Shown in pieces: positions 1 through 8,861 of a stretch of 36,975 nt of DNA (position 1 is the stretch's first letter; each line of letters starts with the position of its first letter). The stretch lies in the NCBI GenBank assembly GCA_018262455.1, contig JAGSPR010000006.1, forward strand, positions 1 through 36,975, in the 5' to 3' direction. The notes under the pieces are model-generated. The model was not told the origin of the DNA. It saw only the letters and a program-made list of their open reading frames with translations, and made no database searches. The DNA comes from Deltaproteobacteria bacterium (GTDB lineage: Bacteria; Myxococcota; Polyangia; Haliangiales; Haliangiaceae). The position numbers were made by a program, and so were the translations under genes.

Positions 1-557
1 GCGAGGTCGGACGCGAAGAACAGCGTTGCGCCGACCCCGAGATACAGGCAGCGCGGCCAGGGCAGCGCATGCCCGCGGTTCGCGGCGAGCGCGGCGATCA
101 CCATCGTGATGATCGTCGCGACGTACAGGATCACCGGCACGCGCAGCGAGCCGAGCCGTCGCCACAGCACGGCGAGGGCAAGGGCGCCGGCGCCCAGCGG
201 TAACAGCGCGGTGAGGCCGGCGTCTGCGTACCAGCGCTCCACCGGCTCGATCTGCGCGATCCCGACGACGTAGGCGAGGTGGCCGAGCAGGAACGCGACG
301 AGCCCTGCGAGGAACGCCCGCTTGCTCCGCCCCAGGAGCGCGGCGTCTCCGATCGCGCCGAGCACCAGCCCGCCGAACATCCAGCGCGTGAACGCCGACG
401 ACCCGCCCGCGAGCGCGAGCGCGCCGATCGTCACGAACGCCGCGGACGCGACGAGCTTGGCGGCGATGCGCAGCCGGGCAAGGCCGCGTGACTCCGCGAA
501 CACGAGCACTCCGCAGGCGACGCCGCACCCGATGGCCGCGACGACGCTCAGTAGCAT
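1..557 (-). CDS. YhhN family membrane protein (lysoplasmalogenase-like), 3' end outside window
   Basis: The reverse strand reads from an ATG at 557 without a stop to the window edge, so at least 185 residues are present and the C-terminus is missing. The translation is a chain of hydrophobic helices. It carries the conserved GD of YhhN proteins in GAIGDAALL, the loop FLLGHLAYVVG, and RLGSLRVPVILYVATIITM further on. This matches the YhhN/TMEM86 family, whose characterised members hydrolyse the vinyl-ether bond of lysoplasmalogens; activity here is inferred from family only. It starts 4 bases after the stop of the upstream isomerase-like gene, so the two are probably one transcript with coupled translation. 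No strong ribosome binding site precedes it. Confidence 0.75.
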   Translation of the reverse strand, partial: MLLSVVAAIGCGVACGVLVFAESRGLARLRIAAKLVASAAFVTIGALALAGGSSAFTRWMFGGLVLGAIGDAALLGRSKRAFLAGLVAFLLGHLAYVVGIAQIEPVERWYADAGLTALLPLGAGALALAVLWRRLGSLRVPVILYVATIITMVIAALAANRGHALPWPRCLYLGVGATLFFASDL

Positions 558-561
558 GCGA

Positions 562-1842
562 TCACTTCGCGAGCTCGCGGGCCACGAGCTCGAGCCGGTC
601 CTGGCCCCAGAACAGCTCCTCGCCCACGACGAACGTCGGCACGCCGAACACGCCGGCAGCCCGCGCCGCCGCCGTGTTGGCGGCGAGCTCGGCCTTGATC
701 GCCGGCGTCTGCGTCTGCTCGAGCCAGGCGGGCGGGAAGCCCTCGCGCACCAGCAGCTCACGGAGCGTCTGGTCATCGGCGAGATCGCGCTGCTCGGCCC
801 ACATCGCGCGGCCGAGCGCGATCGCCATCGCGATCCCGGGCTCGAACCCGCGAGCAGCCGCGAGCAACGCCAGCCGCTGGGCCGTGACGGTGCGCTGCGG
901 GAACCGGGTGGGCTGGTCGAACGGCACTCCCCACCACCGCGCCCAGCGCGCCATGTCGAGCATGACGTACCGCGCCTTGGCCGGCGGGAACGTGAGCAGC
1001 GGCACGTCGGCCTGGCCGATCTCGCGGAACAGCGCGCCGAGCAGGATCGGCACCAGGCGCGGCTTCACACCCATCGCCGCGAGCGCCGGCAGCTGGGTGA
1101 GCCCGAGGTACGCGAACGGGCTCGCGACATCGAAGTAGACGTCGACGGTGGCGCCAGGACGGGCTCGCCCGGTCGTCACCAGCGGCCGCGGCCCGCCAGG
1201 AGGTGGCCCTGCCTCGGGATCCCAGCCAGCGAGCGCCGCCTCGAGCCATGAGAACCGGTCCTGGCCCCAGATCAGCAACGGGTCGGGCCGGCGGAGGATC
1301 CAGGCCGGGGCGCCGAACACCCCGAGCGCGATCGCCTCGTCGGTCCGGCGATGCAGTTCTTGCTTGATGACGTCCGACGAGCCGTGCTCGAGCGCTCGCG
1401 TGACCTCGTCGTCGGGGATGCCCGTGAGCCGCAGGGTCGCTGCGATCACCTCGTCCGCGGTGACGTCCTCGCCACGCTGCCAGTAGGCGGCGTAGAGCGC
1501 CTCGATCGCGGCGGGCCACCGGGAGTGGGGCAGAGCGAGCAGCACCCGCAGCGCGCGGACCGTCCGCATGGGATGGCTCGCCGGGATCCGGAACGGCTCG
1601 CCGAACAGGTCGGCCCATCGCTGCATGTCGAGCAGGTTGTGGCGGGCCTTCGCGGCCGAGAGCGTCGCCATCGGCCCCGCCCCAGCGCCGGTGCCACGGA
1701 ACACGCCTCCGAGGAGCATCGGTCGCCAGTCGATCGGGACGCCCAGCCGCGCGGCTCGCCGTGACGCGAGGTAGGCGTAAGGGCACGAGAAGTCGAACCA
1801 GAGCTCGAGCACGGGGGCCAGTCTGCCGGAGCGGCGATCCAC
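562..1842 (-). CDS. Tandem fusion of two 2-hydroxychromene-2-carboxylate isomerase/DsbA-fold domains
   Basis: The 426-residue protein contains two copies of the GST-kappa/DsbA-type fold, residues about 11-205 and 232-425, joined by a Pro/Gly-rich linker. Each half has an N-terminal motif (FDFSCPYAYLA; FDVASPFAYLG), an internal KAR..(L/M)LDM(Q/A)RWA segment, a GVFG(A/V)P loop and a terminal WGQDR motif typical of HCCA isomerases. Family members use glutathione and a Ser just before the conserved Pro. The second half keeps that Ser (S241), while the first half has Cys (C20). Family enzymes are normally about 200 residues, so this is a genuine duplication-fusion. An alternative GTG start at 1812 would remove ten non-conserved residues. 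It lies immediately upstream of the YhhN gene. Substrate unknown. Confidence 0.8.
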   Translation of the reverse strand: MDRRSGRLAPVLELWFDFSCPYAYLASRRAARLGVPIDWRPMLLGGVFRGTGAGAGPMATLSAAKARHNLLDMQRWADLFGEPFRIPASHPMRTVRALRVLLALPHSRWPAAIEALYAAYWQRGEDVTADEVIAATLRLTGIPDDEVTRALEHGSSDVIKQELHRRTDEAIALGVFGAPAWILRRPDPLLIWGQDRFSWLEAALAGWDPEAGPPPGGPRPLVTTGRARPGATVDVYFDVASPFAYLGLTQLPALAAMGVKPRLVPILLGALFREIGQADVPLLTFPPAKARYVMLDMARWARWWGVPFDQPTRFPQRTVTAQRLALLAAARGFEPGIAMAIALGRAMWAEQRDLADDQTLRELLVREGFPPAWLEQTQTPAIKAELAANTAAARAAGVFGVPTFVVGEELFWGQDRLELVARELAK

Positions 1843-1953
1843 GCACCACCGGGATCACTCGATCCGCGCAGCCCGACACCAAAGGTGCGCCGAAGATGAC
1901 GATCGATGGGCGATCACGGGACCTTGGCCTTTCCCCGCCAGAGCACCGGCGTG

Positions 1954-1959
1954 TAGACT
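1954..1959 (+). promoter_or_regulatory. Possible -10 element (TAGACT) for the small gene at 1973
   Basis: TAGACT lies 13 bases before the ATG at 1973, which would give a leader of only about 7 bases. No convincing -35 hexamer is visible at 16-18 bases upstream. Confidence 0.3.
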
Positions 1960-1972
1960 CACGTCGTTCGAC

Positions 1973-2248
1973 ATGGCCAAGCTGGTCGACGGGTTCAAAG
2001 ACGGGCGCCCCGAGCTCGGGCGCCGGACGTTCCTGGTACCCGAGAACCACGCCGAAGTGCTCGCGTTGCTCTATCACGAGCAGACGGGCATCGTGGGTGG
2101 CCTCCCGGTCGGGCCGGTGACCACCGATCCATTCGGTGCCCACGGCATCAGGATGTATCCCGATCAGGATCCGGTCGTGCTCGAGGAGACCCGCCGCTAC
2201 TTCGAGAAGCTCGCGGAGCGATTCAGCAATGATCTCCCCAAGGCATAG
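1973..2248 (+). CDS. Conserved-looking small cytosolic protein of unknown function (91 aa)
   Basis: This 91-residue frame has the strong G/C bias at third codon positions seen in neighbouring genes, which supports real coding. It has no signal peptide, membrane segment or Cys. The sequence is a mixed alpha/beta globular protein that opens MAKLVDGFKDGRPELG, has a segment HGIRMYPDQDPVV, and ends in a charged helix (LEETRRYFEKLAERF). I do not recognise the family. A -10-like TAGACT sits 13 bases upstream, and the PQQ lipoprotein gene begins 41 bases downstream behind its own putative promoter, so it may be monocistronic. Confidence 0.65.
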   Translation: MAKLVDGFKDGRPELGRRTFLVPENHAEVLALLYHEQTGIVGGLPVGPVTTDPFGAHGIRMYPDQDPVVLEETRRYFEKLAERFSNDLPKA

Positions 2249-2249
2249 C

Positions 2250-2274
2250 TGCCTCGTCTTTTGGTGCCTCGTCT
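2250..2274 (+). repeat. Two perfect 10-bp direct repeats in the promoter of the PQQ lipoprotein gene
   Basis: TGCCTCGTCT occurs at 2250-2259 and again at 2265-2274, centre to centre 15 bp. The repeats lie directly before the putative -10 TAGGTT (2277-2282), so they fall in the -35/spacer region. This arrangement is typical of tandem activator or response-regulator half-sites, but no binding protein can be named. Confidence 0.5.
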
Positions 2275-2276
2275 GG

Positions 2277-2282
2277 TAGGTT
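2277..2282 (+). promoter_or_regulatory. -10-like element TAGGTT, 7 bases before GTG 2290
   Basis: TAGGTT ends 7 bases before the GTG start. This fits the near-leaderless arrangement found repeatedly in this window, and no Shine-Dalgarno sequence is present. Confidence 0.4.
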
Positions 2283-2289
2283 CCCGCGC

Positions 2290-3498
2290 GTGAGTGATTC
2301 GAGTGCCGCTGGAAGGCCAGCGGCCGTGGCCCTTGGGGGGTGTGGAGCGGTGATCGTCGCGGTCCTGGCAGCGTGCAGTGGGACGCAAACGACGACTGAC
2401 ACGGGGTGCTCCAAGGACACCGACTGTCGAGCGCCGCGGGTGTGCGAACAGAGCATCTGTGTCGAGCCTCACCCGGCCGCCGCCACCGGCGCCCCAGGTT
2501 CGAGCTCGCCAGGTCCCAGCTCGCAGGCCGGCTCGCCGACCCGGGTCCAGGGATCCCCGCCGTTTGCGATGTTCGGTGGCGATGCCCGACACACGGGGCG
2601 CCGCGGTGGGCCCGCACCGGCGAAGGCTCCCAAGGAGCTGTGGAAGGTTGCCGTGGGGGGCGTGGTCGTGGGCTCGCCGACGATCGGCCCGGACGGCACG
2701 ATCTACCTCGGCTCGGATGACGATCACCTCTACGCCGTGACGTCCGCTGGCTCGCTCAAGTGGAAGCTCCGGCTCGGCGCGTGCGATCCGAAGGGCTTTG
2801 GACCCGAGTCGTCGCGCTGCGATGTCGATGGCGGCCCCACGATCGGTCCCGATGGCACGATCTACGTCGGCGGCGATGGCATCCAGGCCGTGTGGCCCGA
2901 TGGCACGCTGCGCTGGAAGCTCGCGACCGCCGAGCACGTGGCCTCGACGCCCGCGCTCGACAAGGCGGGGATCGTCTACGCCGGCAGCCAGGACGACGCG
3001 CTCTACGCGGTGTCACCCGACGGCAGCAAGCGCTGGGAGATCCGCACCGGCGACGACGTCGATGCGCCACCGGCGATCGGCAGCGACGGCACGATCTACG
3101 TCGGCAGCGATGACAAGTCGCTTTACGCGATCAGCCCGAGCGGAACGGTGGTGTGGAAGACCGTCGTCGGCGGACCCGTCCGCGGCGGGGCTGCGCTCGG
3201 GGCGGACGGCACGATCTACGTCGGCTCGCTCGATGGCTCGCTGTACGCGATCGCTCCCGGCGGCCAGGTGAAGTGGAAGGTCGCGGCGGCCGACAAGATC
3301 GTCGGGACCCCGGCGGTCGCCACCAACGGCACGATCCTCGTCGGCTCCGAGGATGAACATCTCTATGCGATCTCGCCCGACGGCACGCTCCTGTGGCTGC
3401 TCGCGCTGGAAGCGGATATCGATTCGACTCCAGCGATCGCGAGCGACGGGACGATCTACGTCGCCGGCGACGACGCGCACCTTCATGCATTTCGCTGA
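2290..3498 (+). CDS. PQQ-like beta-propeller repeat lipoprotein
   Basis: The product (402 aa, GTG start) is an exported lipoprotein: a hydrophobic N-terminus ends in the lipobox LAAC with the acylated Cys at residue 29. A short Cys-rich motif follows (CSKDTDC...VCEQSIC), then a Pro/Ser linker. From about residue 105 to the end there are seven repeats built on the signature DGTIY(V/L)GS...LYA(I/V)S..G...WK. This is the PQQ-like/BamB-type beta-propeller pattern, and each repeat supplies one four-stranded blade. Such proteins are usually scaffolds or binding modules at the outer membrane; no dehydrogenase domain is present, so cofactor binding is not implied. Expression probably depends on the repeats and the TAGGTT element just upstream. 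RNase R follows after 36 bases on the same strand, but the two are functionally unrelated. Confidence 0.85.
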   Translation: MSDSSAAGRPAAVALGGCGAVIVAVLAACSGTQTTTDTGCSKDTDCRAPRVCEQSICVEPHPAAATGAPGSSSPGPSSQAGSPTRVQGSPPFAMFGGDARHTGRRGGPAPAKAPKELWKVAVGGVVVGSPTIGPDGTIYLGSDDDHLYAVTSAGSLKWKLRLGACDPKGFGPESSRCDVDGGPTIGPDGTIYVGGDGIQAVWPDGTLRWKLATAEHVASTPALDKAGIVYAGSQDDALYAVSPDGSKRWEIRTGDDVDAPPAIGSDGTIYVGSDDKSLYAISPSGTVVWKTVVGGPVRGGAALGADGTIYVGSLDGSLYAIAPGGQVKWKVAAADKIVGTPAVATNGTILVGSEDEHLYAISPDGTLLWLLALEADIDSTPAIASDGTIYVAGDDAHLHAFR

Positions 3499-3534
3499 CG
3501 CGAAGTGTGACCGATTAGTAAGAAAGACCAGACC

Positions 3535-6252
3535 ATGATCATGTTGGAACGACAGGCGGTCCTCGACTGCCTGTCTCGCCTGGTGACACCAGGCATCAAG
3601 TTGACCGCGCTCGCCGATGAGCTCGGCGTGCGCAAGCACGAGTACACGGAGCTCCGCTCCATCCTGTTCGACCTCGTCGAGGAGGGCATCGTGCATGTCC
3701 TCAGTGGCGGCGCGTTCGCGCTCGCCCCGTCCGGGCGCCCGAGCGATCCGCGCGGCAAGCCGAGCCCCGATCCGCGCCTGGCCAAGCCAGCGCCCGCGGC
3801 CAAGAAGCCGGTCGCGGCGACCCACGCTCCCAAGCGGGCGGCATTGCCATGGAGCCCGCCGCCAGCGCCTCACCGGACGACTCTCCGCGCACACCCGCCG
3901 AAGCAGTCGGAGGCCGAGTACGATCCCGAGACCGGCGAGGTCCGCGTGGTCGCGGCGGTCGGGGGGGAACGCGCCGCAGCCCGCCCCGCGAAAGACGATC
4001 GCGTGATCGGGCGGATCACCGTGCACCCCGCCGGGTACGGGTTCGTCCAGACCGAGGGGAGCGAGACCGTGTTCGTGCCCGCGAAATACCGCGGGCTGTC
4101 GCTCGATGGCGATCGCGTGGCGGTCGAGACCTGGCCCGGCGTGCGTGGCACCGAAGGCCGCGTCGTCGAGGTGCTCGCGCGCGGTCGGGCCCGGCTGACC
4201 GGCATCCTGCGCCGCGTCGGCCGTGCCGTGTACCTCGAGCCCGACGATCCGCGGATCGCCGCCGACTACGGCAGGGTCGGGGTCGACGACGCGCCGTCGG
4301 GCAAAGACGGCGACGCGATCGTGCTCGAGATCACTCGCTACCCCGATGCGTTCCGGCGCGAGCTCGCGGGCAAGCTGCTCAAGGTGCTCGGCGATCCGGA
4401 AGATCCGCGCACCGAGATCGAGAAGATCCTCGCGTGCGGGATGATGCCGATCGAGTTTCCCGACGAGGCGATCGCGCAAGCGAAGGCGACGCCGCAGGAG
4501 CTCGGCCCGAGCGATCTCGCCGATCGCATCGACCTCCGCGACCGCCGGTTTGCGACGATCGATCCCGAGACCGCGCGTGACTTCGACGATGCGCTCTGCA
4601 TCGAGGATGGTCCGCACGGAGGGCCGCGCGTGTGGGTCGCGGTGGCCGATGTCTCGCACTACGTCCGGTGGGACGACGCGCTCGATCAGGAGGCGACGCT
4701 CCGCGGCGTCTCCGTGTACCTGCCGGATCGCGTGATCCCGATGTTGCCGCACCAGCTGTCGGCGAACATCTGCTCGTTGAACCCACTCGTCGATCGCTGC
4801 GCCATGGTGGTGCGCCTCGATTACGCGAACGACGGCGAGTTGCTCGACGTCGGCTACGCCGCGGCCGTGATCAAGAGCAAGGCGAGGCTCGACTATCCGG
4901 GTGTCGCGGCCGCGCTCGAAGGCGACTTCCGCGGGCGCCGCGAGGAGTACCGTCACTGGTCGACCGAGTTGAACCGGCTCAACGATCTCGCGCGGATCCT
5001 GCGCAAGAAGCGCCAGGCCCGCGGCGCGCTCGAGCTCGAGATCGCCGAGCCCAAGGTGGTACTCGATGCCGACGATCCTCGGCTCGTGCGAGACGTCGTC
5101 AAGGCGAAGGGCGATCCTGCGGTGAAGCAGGCGTACCAGCTCGTCGAGGAGTACATGATCGCCGCGAACGAGGCGGTCGGCGCCTTCTTCCGCCGGCGTA
5201 ACGCACCGACGGTGTGGCGCGTCCACGCCCCCCCGAAGGCCGATCGCGTCGCCCAGCTCGCCGAGCTGCTCGAGGCGTACGGGATCGTGGTCGACGTCGA
5301 GGAGGCCGTGACACCCCTCGGGATGAAGAAGGTCCTCGATCAGATCGCCGACAAGGCCGGCGCCCAGGCGCTGACGTTTCTCGTCCTGCGCACGCTGACG
5401 CAGGCCGTCTGGGACACGGTGCCGGTCGGCCACTTCGGCCTGGCCTCGGCCGACTACCTGCACTTCACGTCGCCGATCCGTCGCTACCCGGATCTGCTCG
5501 TGCACCGGTTGCTCAAGTTCCACCTCCATCGCGACGGTGCGCCGTCCGGCGGCGGTTACTCGAAGCCACCACCCGAGATCGAGACCTTGTCCGAGCTCGC
5601 GCGGGCGTCGAGCACGCACGAGCGCCGCGCCATGGAGGCCGAGCGCGAGGCGGTCTCGATGTACCGCGCCTACCTCATGCGCGATCAGGTCGGAGAGCAG
5701 TTCGAAGGCACGGTCTCCGCGGTCACCAGCTTCGGCGCGTTCGTCGAGATCGAGGAGCCGTTCGTCGAGGGCCTCATCAAGCTCGACACCCTGGGTGACG
5801 AGCCATGGGACTACGACCAGATCCACATGCGGCTGACCGGCCGCAAGACTGGCAAGATGATCGAGCTCGGGGACAAGGTCACTGTCGAGATCGTCAACGT
5901 CTCGGTCATTCGGCGCCGGATCGATTTCAATCTGCTCGGCACGAGGCACCAGGGCACGAGGCCGTCCACCCCGCCTCCGCGCCCCAGCGGGAAGGAAGCT
6001 CCGAAGCAGGGCCAGCGCGTGGGGATCGCGAAGGCGCGCAAGGCGGGCCGTGAGGTCGAGCGCGCGACGCGAGGCCAGGTCGAGCGAGGCGCTGCACCAC
6101 GCCGTGGTGCGTCGGCGGGCGGCAAGCTGCAGCTCGGGGTCTCGCACCGCGGCATGCGCGATCGCGACGCGGCCGCCGGCGGCGGCGGGGGCGGCGGCGG
6201 GGCGGGCAAACGCAAGGGCAAGGGCAAGCCCGCGGGCAAGAAGCGCCGCTGA
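3535..6252 (+). CDS. rnr: Ribonuclease R (RNase II/RNB family 3'-5' exoribonuclease)
   Basis: The 905-residue protein has the full RNase R layout. It has an N-terminal winged-helix region (about 1-65), a Pro/Lys-rich linker, and cold-shock domains (GYGFVQTEG..TVFVPAKYRGL near residue 165). The RNB catalytic domain carries the metal-binding IDPETARDFDD motif (D343, D349, D351, D352). An S1 domain (about 720-801) and a long basic tail complete it. The tail ends in a run of nine Gly/Ala followed by Lys/Arg-Gly repeats, consistent with RNA or ribosome association. The enzyme degrades structured RNA processively in RNA quality control. A second ATG lies 6 bases downstream of the chosen start, and AAGAAAG upstream is a possible ribosome binding site. 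The stop TGA abuts the stop of the convergent cheA gene with no gap. Confidence 0.95.
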   Translation: MIMLERQAVLDCLSRLVTPGIKLTALADELGVRKHEYTELRSILFDLVEEGIVHVLSGGAFALAPSGRPSDPRGKPSPDPRLAKPAPAAKKPVAATHAPKRAALPWSPPPAPHRTTLRAHPPKQSEAEYDPETGEVRVVAAVGGERAAARPAKDDRVIGRITVHPAGYGFVQTEGSETVFVPAKYRGLSLDGDRVAVETWPGVRGTEGRVVEVLARGRARLTGILRRVGRAVYLEPDDPRIAADYGRVGVDDAPSGKDGDAIVLEITRYPDAFRRELAGKLLKVLGDPEDPRTEIEKILACGMMPIEFPDEAIAQAKATPQELGPSDLADRIDLRDRRFATIDPETARDFDDALCIEDGPHGGPRVWVAVADVSHYVRWDDALDQEATLRGVSVYLPDRVIPMLPHQLSANICSLNPLVDRCAMVVRLDYANDGELLDVGYAAAVIKSKARLDYPGVAAALEGDFRGRREEYRHWSTELNRLNDLARILRKKRQARGALELEIAEPKVVLDADDPRLVRDVVKAKGDPAVKQAYQLVEEYMIAANEAVGAFFRRRNAPTVWRVHAPPKADRVAQLAELLEAYGIVVDVEEAVTPLGMKKVLDQIADKAGAQALTFLVLRTLTQAVWDTVPVGHFGLASADYLHFTSPIRRYPDLLVHRLLKFHLHRDGAPSGGGYSKPPPEIETLSELARASSTHERRAMEAEREAVSMYRAYLMRDQVGEQFEGTVSAVTSFGAFVEIEEPFVEGLIKLDTLGDEPWDYDQIHMRLTGRKTGKMIELGDKVTVEIVNVSVIRRRIDFNLLGTRHQGTRPSTPPPRPSGKEAPKQGQRVGIAKARKAGREVERATRGQVERGAAPRRGASAGGKLQLGVSHRGMRDRDAAAGGGGGGGGAGKRKGKGKPAGKKRR

Positions 6253-8424
6253 TCACTGCTTCGTCGCGAGCGCCTCGAGCAGCTTGCGCCGCGTGATCGG
6301 CTTGGCCACGAGGGCGCGCACGCCGAGCTCGCGGGCGCGTCGGCGGTGCTCGGGGTTGGCACGCGAGGTGATGATGATGATCGGCGTGGTCTGGAAGCGC
6401 TCGTCCTTGCGGAGCCGTGCGATCAGATCGAACCCGTCGACCTCGGGCATCTCGAGGTCGGTCACGATGAGATCGTAGCGCAGCTGCCGCGTCATCTGGA
6501 GCGCGCGCGCGCCATCCTCGGCGACGTCGACGATCCAGCCTTCCCGTCCGAGCATGCTGGTCATCGCCTCGCGGATCGCGCGGGAGTCGTCGACGACGAG
6601 GGCGCGGCCGGCGAGGACCATCGGCGCGGAGCCCGGATCGGCGAGCGAGGTAGTGGGTGCATCGGGATGAGCGCGACGCACGAGCTGCGCGGGATCGAGG
6701 ATCAACTGGACCTTGCCCGAGCCGCTGATCGTGGCGCCGGCGTACAGGGTGAGCGGAGCGAGCAGCGGGCCAAGGGGCTTGATGATGATCTCGCGCGGCC
6801 CGACGATCTTGTCGACGGTGCAGACGAGTGACTTGCCCGCGAACGACACGACGACGCCGGGCCGGCGGTCGCTGCCGAGGCCGTGTCCCAGCAGCAGCTC
6901 GAGCCGGAGCACGGGGAGGAGCTCGTGCCGGACGATCTTGGTCGTGGCGCCCGCATCGACGAGCGTCGTGTCGACGACGTGGACGTTGGGGATCGCGTAG
7001 ACCTGCCCGCCAACCTTGAACAGCATCGCGTGGGCGAGCGCGGTCGAGAGTGGTAGCCGCAAGCTGAACGTGGTGCCTCGGCCGGGCGTCGACGAGACCT
7101 CGACCTCGCCGCCGAGCTTGGCCACGGTCTGCCGCACCAGGCCCAAGCCGATCCCGCGGCCGGCGAGCTCGTCGGCGTCACCGCGGACCGACAGGCCGGT
7201 CCCGAGCAGCGCATCGAGGATCTCGGCGTCGTCGGCGAGCTGCGCGCGCGCCGCGGACCATTGTCCGGTGGTGACGAGCCGGCCACGCAGCGCGGCGGTA
7301 TCGATGCCTCGGCCGTCGTCGGACAGCTCGAGCACGAGGAGGTTGCCATCCTGACGCGCGCGGATCGTGACCGTGCCCGTGACCGGCTTGCCGCGGCCGA
7401 CGCGTTCCTCGGGAGGCTCGATGCCATGCGCCACCGCGTTGCGCAGCAGCTGCGTGATCGGATCGACGAGCTGCTCGGCGACCGCCTTGTCGAACTCGGT
7501 ATCTTCGCCGATCGTGCGGAGCTCGACGCGCACGCCGGTCGCGCGGCGCAGCGCCCGCAACGTACGGGCTGCGTGGGTCATGAGGCTCCGCGCGGATTCC
7601 ATGCGGATCTGCGTCAGGCCGCGCTGGAGCTCGCCGATCGTGTTGCGCAGCGCCTCGATCTCATCGAGCAGTGCAGCCGTGGTCTGCGCGAGCAGGGCGG
7701 CCTGACCGGCGAGGTCGGCTTCGGTCGCGACGAGCGTGGAGCGCGAGGGCACGCCGGTGTCGCCGAGCGCGTCGTGCAGCGTCTGGCGGGTCCGGGCCAG
7801 ATCGCGCGACAGCGTGCGCAGGAGCTGGACGCGACGCTCGATGCGCGTGCGGTCGAACAGCAGCTCGCCGGCGCTCGACATCAGGCCATCGATCCGCTGG
7901 GGCTCGACCCGGAGCCATGCCTTGGGTTCGGGCACCGCGAGCCCCTCGGCGACGGGATCGAGCACCGGCTCCGGCGGGGGCTCCACGAACGGCGGCGGCT
8001 GCGACTCGGGTCGGCGATCCGGTCGCGCGATCTGATCGATCTGGTCGAGGATCCGCGCCGCGAGCGCGTCGGCCGCAGGCTCGCCGGCAACGTCGAAGTA
8101 CGCTCGGATCCCATCGGTGATCTCGACCAGCTCGTCGGCGGTCGCCGGGGTCCACGGGATGGCATCGCGCCCGAGCGCCGCGAACGCGCTCTCGAGCCGG
8201 TGCGAGAGGTCGACGATGGCGGGCAAGCCCACGGTGCCTGCCGCGCCCTTGAGCGTGTGGGTCACCCGCATCATCTCGGTCAAGGCATCGCTCGAGGGCC
8301 TGGTGGAGCCCGCCGCGAGGACCCGCGCCGTCACCACGTCGAGCGCATCCTGCGCCTCGGTGCGGAACAGCTGGCGCAGCATCGCCAGCTCCTCGGGATC
8401 GAAGTCGAGCTCGCCCTCGGTCAT
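6253..8424 (-). CDS. cheA: CheA-type chemotaxis histidine kinase with C-terminal receiver domain (FrzE-like hybrid)
   Basis: The 723-residue protein begins with an HPt domain (phosphoacceptor H56 in THTLKGAAG). A Pro-rich linker follows, then the CheA dimerisation region, and a GHKL ATPase domain with N box LLRNAVAHGIE, G1 DDGRGID and G2 GRGIGLGLV. Next come a CheW-like P5 domain and a receiver domain (about 604-723). The receiver keeps the acidic pair D612/D613, phosphoacceptor D656 in VTDLEMP, S687 and K708, so it should be phosphorylatable. CheA-receiver fusions such as FrzE control motility or developmental pathways in myxobacteria. The start overlaps the cheW stop by 4 bases (ATGA), a classic coupled arrangement. 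No receptor, CheB, CheR or separate CheY gene is present nearby. Confidence 0.93.
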   Translation of the reverse strand: MTEGELDFDPEELAMLRQLFRTEAQDALDVVTARVLAAGSTRPSSDALTEMMRVTHTLKGAAGTVGLPAIVDLSHRLESAFAALGRDAIPWTPATADELVEITDGIRAYFDVAGEPAADALAARILDQIDQIARPDRRPESQPPPFVEPPPEPVLDPVAEGLAVPEPKAWLRVEPQRIDGLMSSAGELLFDRTRIERRVQLLRTLSRDLARTRQTLHDALGDTGVPSRSTLVATEADLAGQAALLAQTTAALLDEIEALRNTIGELQRGLTQIRMESARSLMTHAARTLRALRRATGVRVELRTIGEDTEFDKAVAEQLVDPITQLLRNAVAHGIEPPEERVGRGKPVTGTVTIRARQDGNLLVLELSDDGRGIDTAALRGRLVTTGQWSAARAQLADDAEILDALLGTGLSVRGDADELAGRGIGLGLVRQTVAKLGGEVEVSSTPGRGTTFSLRLPLSTALAHAMLFKVGGQVYAIPNVHVVDTTLVDAGATTKIVRHELLPVLRLELLLGHGLGSDRRPGVVVSFAGKSLVCTVDKIVGPREIIIKPLGPLLAPLTLYAGATISGSGKVQLILDPAQLVRRAHPDAPTTSLADPGSAPMVLAGRALVVDDSRAIREAMTSMLGREGWIVDVAEDGARALQMTRQLRYDLIVTDLEMPEVDGFDLIARLRKDERFQTTPIIIITSRANPEHRRRARELGVRALVAKPITRRKLLEALATKQ

Positions 8425-8855
8425 GCCAGCGGCTCGGTGATCGTGGCGCCGGCGGACCCCACCAGCTCGAGGGCATGGCGCACGAGGCTCGTCGGATCGA
8501 GCAGCCGGAGCGGTCGGCCCGAAGCGTCGATCAGCGCGCCATCGCTCTCGTGCAGCGAGGCGACGTGATCGACCTGATCGACCCGCAGCGCGCAGATCAG
8601 CCCCTCCTCGGTCTCGAGCACCAGCGCGCCATCGCCCTGGCGGGCCGGCGGCCCGGGAGGCCCGCCGAGCAGTACCGCGACATCGAGGACCGGCAGGATT
8701 GCACCATGCAGGTTGCACACCCCGCCGAGCGCGCTCGGGGCGGTCGGAACCCCGGTCACGAAGCCGAGGCTGACGACCTCGCGTACCCAGCGCAGCTCGA
8801 CGGCGTACCGCACGCCACCGATCGTGAACACGATGACGTTACGGAGCTCCGCCAC
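8421..8855 (-). CDS. cheW: CheW-like chemotaxis coupling protein
   Basis: This 144-residue protein is a single CheW domain. It shows VIVFTIGGVRYAVEL at the start, the GVCNLHGAILPVLDV core and the DQVDHVASL segment, which form the two five-stranded barrels that bridge receptors to CheA. Its usual role is to hold chemoreceptors and the CheA kinase together in cytoplasmic arrays. It starts with GTG, and its TGA overlaps the ATG of the kinase gene. A TATGCT hexamer lies 6 bases upstream of the GTG and a perfect inverted repeat overlaps the -35 region, so this two-gene operon looks leaderless and possibly operator-controlled. Confidence 0.88.
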   Translation of the reverse strand: MAELRNVIVFTIGGVRYAVELRWVREVVSLGFVTGVPTAPSALGGVCNLHGAILPVLDVAVLLGGPPGPPARQGDGALVLETEEGLICALRVDQVDHVASLHESDGALIDASGRPLRLLDPTSLVRHALELVGSAGATITEPLA

Positions 8856-8861
8856 GTCGCC

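Noticed and set aside
3013..6147. A very long minus-strand open frame opposite RNase R
   Set aside because: It is the antisense of a clear RNase R gene, rich in Arg/His/Asp with no recognisable domain. Long shadow frames are expected at this GC content.
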